Origin: Amphibalanus amphitrite
Lineage: Eukaryota; Arthropoda; Thecostraca; Balanomorpha; Balanidae
Direction: 5' to 3'
Assembly: GCF_019059575.1 (NCBI RefSeq)
Contig: NW_024883476.1
Location: 17,361 to 81,360, forward strand
Length of the DNA stretch: 64,000 nucleotides
Shown here: positions 23,489-64,000 of the stretch, in pieces
How the letters are laid out: the number at the start of each line of letters is the position of its first letter
How positions within the stretch are numbered: the stretch's first letter is position 1
Notes under the pieces: model-generated
The model's database searches: none
What the model saw: the letters and a program-made list of their open reading frames with translations, nothing else
Told to the model about the DNA's origin: nothing
Position numbers and translations under genes: made by a program

Positions 23489-24087
23489 TTTACATCAAAG
23501 GACAACACAGTGATTATACCGGTGACACACGCACAGTGCGGCAGTCACGATTATTTACTAGTGCACTGCACGCACTGCACTACCATGTACTGTGAGGGTC
23601 AGAATAAGAATGGATTTGTGTCACTAAAGATTGTACATACTAAGATTTACAGTTTGACAATCAATATATCCTGTAACTATGGCAAAGGAAGTCCCATCAA
23701 GATGAGTGGTGAGAGAGTGGTGAGAGCGGTGGGCCTTACACAAACTTACATATGATGGTCTTACTTTTTTGTCGTGTTATGATATATGGCAAGAGTACTC
23801 CAGTGCACATCTGGTCCAGATGATAGACAAGTAGGGTGCCGGCCGTGCAAAAGTCAGTTGGAACCCAGTTTGCACGTGCGCGCGTGCAGAGTGCCACTCC
23901 ATATACCTGGCCGTTCCCACAGCTCAAGAATGGCTAGGCCGATTGTGCTTAAAAGAATCGATACAATGGCGCATTTTATGTTTCAATCAATATGTTTACA
24001 AGTCATATATGATTAGATGCACCATAAAGTTAATGTTCAAGGTTTATGTATGCAGGCAGTGTGTGTAATCTCTACCAGCTGATTAGG

Positions 24088-24093
24088 AATAAA
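24088..24093 (+). terminator. Candidate poly(A) signal AATAAA for the fibrinogen-domain gene
   Basis: This is an AATAAA about 600 bp after the stop codon; I did not check exhaustively for nearer variants, so a shorter 3' UTR is possible. Confidence 0.35.
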
Positions 24094-24927
24094 TGGTTAT
24101 TCGCAGTCATCTACTGTGTGATCAGTGATGTGTCTGTAAGGGATGGATGCGGTGATCGTTCTGTTTTATCATGAAAACAGTAACCACAACTCGTTTACTC
24201 TGAGCGGTTAAGTGACGTTACACAAATAGCACACTGTAAAAATGTTTATTATGGTGCGGAATCAAAGCGAAGTATCTGGATCGATGCTACCAATACCACG
24301 ATAGGGTTCCGGTTCTGAGTTCAGGCCTCCGTCCAATGTGAACAGTGAGCCTCTGTAACGAGCGAGGCATTACACAGCGGGGAGTGCAGGTGCCCTTCTC
24401 AGGCAAATGCTTATTGTCATGCTGTCCAAGCGATAAAACACATTGCTAATACAAGTGCCGAATATACAATGGCGACAACGCATTCACTTTGAGAGCTGGG
24501 ATGAATGCGTTGTTTTATGTTATCAACAATGTTGTTCTTTTGTCCTAAAACCCGTCACGAATAGCCAGCAATTCTTAGCTGGAGCGATATATAATTACAC
24601 AAGACGATAAGAAATACACCCACTCATTGAAAACAATGAGCTGCAGCAGTTCAACAAACAGAGATGCACATCTTTCTTGGCCGTTTTTCGCCAAAAGCAT
24701 GTTGCGGTGAATGCCTAAAATCCACGACTAAAAAAAACTACAGTCTTCTTCAACTTTCTTTTGCCTCACCAGTTATGTCCGAGGGCATCATCATCAGACA
24801 CCACACTAGAAGAGTACGTGCTGTGAGCATCAGCATCACATTTCAACGCCGCCAACCGCACTTAGAGCACCTCAGCACGTCCACAGAACACGTCTTCAAC
24901 AAGAGTTACCACGACCGGGACTCCGCC

Positions 24928-57460
<32,533 letters not shown>

Positions 57461-57670
57461 CTTGGCGGCACTGCGGACGGCGGCCCCGGCTGCTGGACTG
57501 GCCGCGCGCACAACCCAGGGCCACGGCCAGGTCTGGACCAGCCGGCATCAGCCGCGGAACGTCCGCCAATAACGGAACGCCGCCCGAGGCCCGCCGCCGC
57601 GGCAGGTGCAACGGTGGGAGGCGTCGGCAGGAGGTGCGGGTATTTGTGTGGGTGTTCCTGTCACGATAGT
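57461..57670 (-). promoter_or_regulatory. GC-rich 5' flank of the clip protease
   Basis: CpG-rich sequence directly upstream of the start codon with no clear TATA box. The transcription start is not determined; an extra 5' non-coding exon is possible. Confidence 0.4.
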
Positions 57671-57703
57671 ATGAAGTCATCGACTGCTAACCAATTTTAA
57701 AGT

Positions 57704-57905
57704 CTCAGGTCAACCAGCGACATCTGAGGTCAGGTCAGGTGCCTAAGGTAGGGCTCGGTTTTTAGTGAGCACCTTCGTCAAAAATATTCACATTTCAGGC
57801 AGAGCCTCGATTTTGAGTTTTTCATGAACAGGCGAGTCGAATGATGCATTTTTTGTTTGGCAAAGGTCAAATCGGGGTGTTGACCTCAGGTCAAGGTCAG
57901 GTCAC
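57704..57905. promoter_or_regulatory. AGGTCA half-site cluster upstream of the clip protease
   Basis: GAGGTCAGGTCAGG at about 57726-57739, AAAGGTCAAA at about 57863, and TGACCTCAGGTCAAGGTCAGG at 57881-57901 including TCAAGGTCA (57891-57899), the extended monomer site of FTZ-F1/ERR-type receptors. They belong to an AGGTCA-type repeat. They lie about 250-440 bp upstream of the start codon. Confidence 0.4.
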
Positions 57906-58699
57906 AGCTCATGGGGTCGGGAGGCTAGGCTAGTCGAGTGAGGTTATATCGCACACCATTCGATTTGGAAGATCTTCCTGAGTCCGTTGGTGGCCATTCC
58001 GGCTCGCTAGCTCAATTTGATCGAAAGTGGCCGGCAAAAATCAGATGACTTCAGCGACATCATAGGGTAGGGGTATATGGCGTTACACAAGGTAAGCAAT
58101 GCAAAATTGTAGAATCGCAAGTGCAAGAGTGTACCAAATCACGCTCCGATGTGTTTGAGATGCAGGTGCCCCGCCACAGTCTCAGGATTGGGGTCCAACC
58201 CAAAAATGCACACCCTATGCATAAGCTAATTAGGCCAGTTTCGCTTCAAAAATTGAAAACTTCAAACGCCTCTAACACTTATCATTTATGCCTAGTTTTT
58301 TTTGGCAATTGGGATGGGACGTAATAAAAAGCATGTATGTACGTGATTAGGGCTTTACTTGGCCTATACTTGGGCTTTCAAATTGCCATCTCGGTTTAAG
58401 AAATGGATTTCGATCCAAAAGTTAGGCATAAAAACTTACTTTTTTTGGAAAAATCATCATCAAATTCAAAAATTTGCGTTTATAAAAAAACGAAATATAT
58501 GTTTGAGAAGTAGCTCCTGTACACCAACATTCTAATTTTTAGAAGAATTGTTTCAAAAATAAAGGAGTTATTAAAAAAATTGTATGACGTCACGACAAAC
58601 GAAATTATTTAAAAAAAAGGAAGTTCTAGACCTCGTACTGGAACAAAAATAGCACTATGCGATTCGTCGTGGAAAACTGCAACAGATAGACACCTCTTT

Positions 58700-59236
58700 G
58701 GGTCTTCACAACTAACTCTAAAATTTGACCTTACTTGACCTGACCTTGACCTGCCCTCGGCCTAAAATTCTTCCAAATGTGGTCCATATCACTATAAAAA
58801 ATGTGCCACCATGTGAATGAAATGACCGATAAAACATGTGTCGAGCATGTCCTATTATATATTTCACTCTTGGTGACCTAACCTGACCTTGACCTTTGCA
58901 TGATATTGACCTTGACCTTTGCATGCAGCAAATCTTGGCTTGGTGGCCTAAGAAGATGTTTTGGATAATCGATCTCAGTCCAGTTTTCGCTAGCTGCGAT
59001 CAAAAGCCGATAATTTAGAAGCTTGCAATACCCTTGACCTGACCTTGACATGATGTCTGACATACATAATGATGTTTTGGCATCAAAGTTCCATCTTGTT
59101 GAGAGCTTTCGCTTTCCGCTTTCCCCGTCTTTCTATGACCATCGATTCGGAAGTTAGACAGGGGGTGGGGGGCAGAATATGCCCCACAGCAGGGCACATA
59201 TGGCGAATAGCCCAGTGGGGTGCGGGTTAAAAAACG
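58700..59236. mobile_element. AGGTCA-type element, partial
   Basis: TGACCTGACCTTGACCTG arrays, a G5/G6-C4 hairpin at about 59160-59185 and a right end TGCGGGTTAA at about 59222-59231. Left end not found. Confidence 0.65.
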
Positions 59237-59559
59237 TGAAGTCAAAAAATAGATACACGGTATATAATTATAGATCACAAATGCACGGCAATTAGATAGG
59301 TACCGTGAAAGGCTCGAGTTGAGCTTCTGGCGCGACATCTAGCTTCATTGGCATGTGGTGCTGCCCTCTGTTCAGTGTTCAAAGCCATCTCGTTCGGTGG
59401 TGATAATGGACCTTTGATTCGTTTTGGTTTTTAGCCAATATCAGTGGCGTAGCCACTAGCCAGTACCTACTCGCTACAGGGAGAACGTGCCCCCCACACC
59501 CCAACCGTCCTCAGAAACACCCAAACGGGACCTAAAAGCCTGTCGAAGTTCACTAAAGG

Positions 59560-59905
59560 TCTTTATTCAATTTCGAGGGACCGCAACGGTTCCTACAAAG
59601 GGCCACTGTGGCTCCGATGCCTGCAGGGCCCAGACGCCGAGGGCTCTTAGCAGGGCTCCACCGAGCTCTAATGGGTCCCATGCTGGCTTCTGAAGGCCCT
59701 CATCGGCATTCAAAGCATCACGTCGACCTTTGAGAACCAGCTCACCTAAGCAAGTCTCTGAATATCCGCGCAAATCTTTGAGGGACCCACCCATCGCAGG
59801 CGTCTCTAAGGCTTTGAGCCTTGGCTAACCTTCAGGGGCTTAGCTAAACTCATTAGACCCCGCACGAGCGCCAGTGGACCAGCAACCTGCATCTGATTGA
59901 CAACA
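59560..59905. repeat. GGCC-type degenerate repeat
   Basis: Loose units such as GCAGGGCCCAGACGCC and TCTGAAGGCCCTCATCGGC, of the same style as the 38.2-39.1 kb array. Confidence 0.6.
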
Positions 59906-60076
59906 TGAGCCTCTAAGCGTGTTAACCGACGGCTGATGGTCAAGCGAAGGGATTCGGAATTGAAGACTGTTTATAGAACAAAGCCTATAATACTCGTCTC
60001 GGAGAGCCTATTCTGTTCTATGTGCCTTTGACCCGACTTTTGACCTGATCACGAGCGAGCACAAGGCAGATGGATA

Positions 60077-62228
60077 GGGTGAAGTCGTATAAGAGTACGC
60101 ACTTAGTGGATTTCTTGCTCTCATTTGTTTAATATTTGAAAGAAAGAAATCGCAAATAGGGAATATTAAAGTTCATTGAATTAGCCATCATCCCATGGGG
60201 CAACGATCCTTCAGCGTAAATGGAAGTGGTCTAAAACTGACAGTTTCTGAACCGCTGCAGTTGCGTACTCTTACCATATGGGGTGTGTAAGAGTACGCAC
60301 GCCAGGCGGGTGGAGTACGCAAGCATATGAACACACACCTATGTAGCTTGTACTGCCCAAATGCTTAACTTCAAACTCAGAGGGCATTTAAGTTAATTCT
60401 AGTATCCAAAAAGAAAAACATAAAATAAATCTTTCAAGTCTATAAATCAGTAAATAATCATGTCGTGTGTTTCTTTAAAAACATGCACAATCAAAAGGGA
60501 GAATAACTCGTATTTGGAAGAATTTCGGGTACGCATCTGCATCACAGTGCTCCATTGATGATATACCTACAAAACAAACGTCATTGAGCGATAGATTAAT
60601 AATTGTATATTTCTGTATATTCGATTTAACCCGCGCCCCGTTGGGCTCTGCCGAGCAACGCGCCCCGTTGGGGGGGGGCCATTTTGGCCCCCCCCCCCTA
60701 AGATCTCGAGAACCACGCAACGTAGCGACAAGCGGCAAACGGTGTTGGATAGCCCTATCAGGGAACTACCTTGTGACCCAATTTTATTGACCTAGGTCAA
60801 ACCGATGACGTCACAGGTCAGGTCAAAGGTCCAATTTTCACCGTTTACAGGCATTTCAAGAAATGCGTTGTAAAATCGAGTAAAATGCATTTCATTGAAA
60901 ATCATCGATGGGGAAATGTTCTTCAAACACATATTTTGCTAGTTGAGGTCACTGATACCAGGTCAGGTCACTGAGGTCAGGTCACTGGGGGGTCACAATA
61001 TGAAAGTGTCGTGTGATACATGTTTTATGGTCCATTTTACATGACAAATGCGATTATGTGGGTCAGGCAGCCTTTGGGACCAGCTTAGGTCACGTTTTGG
61101 TCAAGGTCAGGTCAAGGTCAGGTCAAGGTCAGGTCAAATAAGGTCAAATTTCAAAGTTGATATTTTTGCATAAAATGGGTATCGAATCGATGCAGCTCGT
61201 CACGGGGAGTTCAATGGTGGTCTTTGTTTTACCGTACGAGGTCTAGAATCGCTACAAATTGAGTTCAAAAATTTGACGTCATCATTTTTGAACAGTTTTT
61301 TCGCTATAACTTGGCCAAAAAACGAGATATCGATCTGAAATTTGGTATGTATATAGAAGAGCGCAGGGACTATCACATATATACCGGTTTTTTCGAAATT
61401 CGGAAAAATTTTGGATTTTTTTTTAGTTTTTCTAAAAAAAATCAATTTTTTGAATTTTTTTGGGTCAAAAACCCAAAATTTCGAAAATCCGAGATAGCAG
61501 TTTTGTAGCGCCGCTTTTTGTCTATTAGACCATATAAAGAACTTTGAAATTGCTTGATAACTGTAGATTTGGTGAGCGTTTCAAGATTGCATGTTTTTTG
61601 CTCATTTTTGCTCGAACATGACCTCAGTTTGACCTCAATAACTCCTGACCTAAGGTGACCTAAGACTTGAAATTTGGTGTGAAGGTGTCAAATTGATGTC
61701 TGGAAAGGTACTGAAAATTTGGCGGCGCTGCGCGCCGCCGTTTTCTTGCTATTCAGGAAAAACCACAGGGGGGGGCCAAAATGGCCCCCCCCCAACGGGG
61801 CGAGGGTTAATGTATAATTCTGCGTACTCTTACCCCCCTGAACAGTGCGTCCTCTTACCGTACATGCAATTCGCGCACAAAACAACACCGAAACGTTGTG
61901 CAAAACTTCGCAAACAGAATATTGCACTGCACAGTATTTCCCCAGATAACCTCACAAGTTTCCCACAACAATCGCGGAAATGTACCTTATCTGAACTGCC
62001 AAGTATCAACATTATTGTACCATACCATAATAATATCATAACGCTCGAAAATAATATTCATCGCCTTAAACTCAACAGCGTCGCCGCTCAACGCCCACGT
62101 TCCGTTGGTGACAAGCACGCACTGGCGGCTTCATGTCACTTCATGAACTCGACAAACCCGCGTTGCTAAGCAACCGAAACAGCTGATGCGTACTCTTATC
62201 GCCCGCGTACTCTTACCCGCCCTTACCC
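60077..62228. mobile_element. TA-flanked element with iterated GTAAGAGTACGC motif (2.15 kb)
   Basis: The left end GGGTGAAGTCGTATAAGAGT and right end ACTCTTACCCGCCCTTACCC are inverted, with TA outside. TAAGAGTACGCA or its complement recurs at about 60089, 60265, 60287, 61823, 62190 and 62206. A TTAA-ended AGGTCA element sits inside (60626-61810). No transposase. Confidence 0.85.
60626..61810. mobile_element. TTAA-ended AGGTCA element (1.19 kb), nested
   Basis: TTAACCCGCGCCCCGTTGGG and CCCAACGGGGCGAGGGTTAA are the ends. Just inside lie near-perfect hairpins GGGGGGCCATTTTGGCCCCC (about 60675) and GGGGGCCAAAATGGCCCCC (about 61772). AGGTCA arrays occur at 60820, 60960-60990 and 61095-61145. Interior paralogous to 9.0-9.7 kb. 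Confidence 0.92.
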
Positions 62229-63680
62229 TAATCTTTCCTGAATTTTATACAGACAGGATATTTTTGACGAAGAATAAATTTGCACGATAGTGGGCCGTAA
62301 AGTGGAATGCCCCGCACGTCCGAACGTGCAACAAGGTACAAGCTGGGTCGTACGCGTGCAATGACAAGGTCACTTAACGCTTGTCGGTGACATATTTAGG
62401 GGAGCAGCACTTTTATTCTCCAGATTAAGCACTATAATGCCAATGAAATATCAATTCAAATGTATTGGACGATGTACACTGAATCACACACAATAAATCA
62501 ACGCAATATCGCAAAGCCGAATGCATGAGCAGCTGTCAAGTGCATTGCTAATGCAACCGTTAACTGTCAATCACGGATATCAAGTCAACAAGTGGATCAG
62601 GGCACGGCTGTAAATATACTACATCGCGCTAAATTGGAATGTTTACCAACACGCAAGTTTCGAACAGAGATTATGAGGACAGCAAACTGATGAATGATAA
62701 TACAGATAAGAGGGTTTAGCGCTCAAGCAGTGAAAGTGCATTTCTTTCACTAGACAAATGACATAGCAGTTATAGCACAACAATAGTGAGGGTTAACGGA
62801 TTGGCAATACTATCATGTTACATACATCATATATCGGCGATCTATTTAAGCAAAGTATTCACGTATATTATACAATAGACTGATGTGCGTTTCTCCTCTG
62901 AATGTAAAAAGAAAATCCATTCATAACCAACATCCCGCGGTTGCAGTATGCTATACGGTTTCATATGGATGTTCGTGTACAGCTATAGGTATCTACATTA
63001 GTAACCGTAGTGTAAGGTTTTTAGTGGTTCCTAGAACCTACTTGCTGATTTCGACGTAGTTACTGGATTCATTTCGAGTGCACCTGCAATACACTTCCAA
63101 ATAGCAACATTGCAAAGGAAATGCATATGTGAGACCACCGAAAGTTGTGTGCAAGTGGCATTAAAAAAATGACCATACTTCACTGATATTTAGTTAAAAT
63201 ATAACTATGTAAGTCTGTCTATTTTATGTCGTCGTATTATCTATAGTCCACCGTAAAGTCTACTACCCATGATAAAAGCAGCAAAGCAAACCGCCGTTTA
63301 TATTCGAAACGACATACACCATATAGACTTAATTTACTTTTTTCCTGTGCATCTACCTAAAATAAGTTTTCTTTGGTCAATAAAAAGATCCCTTTCAAAC
63401 ATCATATTTCTTCAGCAATATATCGATTTGGCACTGGTCCGGGTGGTGTACCCTTTAAAGTGAGCACATTTTAAGCAATTCATCCGAAAGTCTTAGAGAA
63501 GCCTGTGAAGCATTAGAACTCCTTTAGCTATGCTGCATTGTAATTTGAACGCTAGTTTTATCGAAGCTTACTTCCTAAAATTTATAGTTACTGCAATTCA
63601 ACCGTGGAACTAACTATTAACAAAGATGTCGCCGTCCATAACTCGAGTTCTATCAAGAAGCTAAACCAAAGTCGAAGCCA
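62229..63680. other. Intergenic, AT-rich, nothing recognised
   Basis: Only short random frames; no element ends, RNA genes or splice-bounded exons that I can support. Confidence 0.45.
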
Positions 63681-63689
63681 GTAGTCAAA

Positions 63690-64000
63690 GGCGCCGTGGC
63701 TGCTATGTAGTTGCTGTAGCGAATCCACTCTCATATGAGCCTATACGTGTTTAAGTGTGTCAATCAGAAGCTTCTGTGGGCCTCTACTTCTTGTAGTGTC
63801 TCCAATAGAAGTACATCGTGGCTTACACCTGTTGCATGTATCGTGTGCCCAGTAGGAGTCTCATAAGCTTCCATGTACTAGCTGTAGTGTGTCCACTGGA
63901 AGTCTCCTAGGCCATTACTCATTTAAGTGTCTCCAACAGAATATCTTATGGCTTCTACTTGTTGTAGTCGTCCACTAGAAGTCTATCTATCCTCTACTCT
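63690..64000. repeat. Degenerate minisatellite (TGTAGTGTCTCCAATAGAAG units), runs off the right edge
   Basis: Units of about 60-70 bp share CTACTTGTTGTAGTG, TCCAMTAGAAGT and TCTTATGGCTTC. Five or so visible copies. Confidence 0.7.

Overview
This is a window of an animal nuclear genome, most likely an arthropod and probably a crustacean. I infer this from a long, intron-rich clip-domain serine protease, an intronless fibrinogen-related secreted protein, an intact-looking BEL/Pao retrotransposon and a very high load of short non-autonomous DNA transposons. There are no bacterial operons, rRNA genes or CRISPR arrays. I cannot name the species from the sequence.

Region by region. 1-5.4 kb: a BEL/Pao gag-pol on the minus strand, running off the left edge. 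Its gag is split by a 1.5 kb terminal-inverted-repeat element (3485-5005). 6.1-10 kb: foldback and AGGTCA-rich elements. 10.2-13.9 kb and 19.9-20.8 kb: two members of one family with CAGTTGGGCAAACTAG ends and 4-bp target duplications. 15.3-18.3 kb: decayed coding-like DNA, including a minus-strand piece that may be a DNA-PKcs-like kinase fragment. 22.1-23.5 kb: an intact gene for a secreted coiled-coil plus fibrinogen-domain lectin-like protein.

24.9-57.5 kb, minus strand: one serine protease gene that I assembled from 12 coding exons. The order is signal peptide, His/Pro-rich exon, polyQ exon, clip domain, Gly-rich exon, Thr/Pro repeat exon, then an S1 trypsin-like domain. All splice sites are GT-AG, all phases match and the total is 2211 nt (736 residues). 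Exons 2 to 6 all have phase-1 borders on both sides. The activation bond appears to be Phe-Ile rather than the usual Arg/Lys-Ile. At two places the 3' splice site plus the start of the next exon has been tandemly duplicated in the intron; one of these carries four copies of the catalytic-serine exon start. The introns hold palindromes, foldbacks, SINEs and nested transposons. 53-62 kb and 37-41 kb show Russian-doll nesting of several element families, for which paralogous empty sites can be found within the window.

The two clear host genes both look like innate-immunity effectors (a clip-protease cascade member and a fibrinogen-domain recognition protein). Both have AGGTCA-bearing repeat DNA within about 0.6 kb upstream of their start codons. 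Whether that matters for regulation is inference only.
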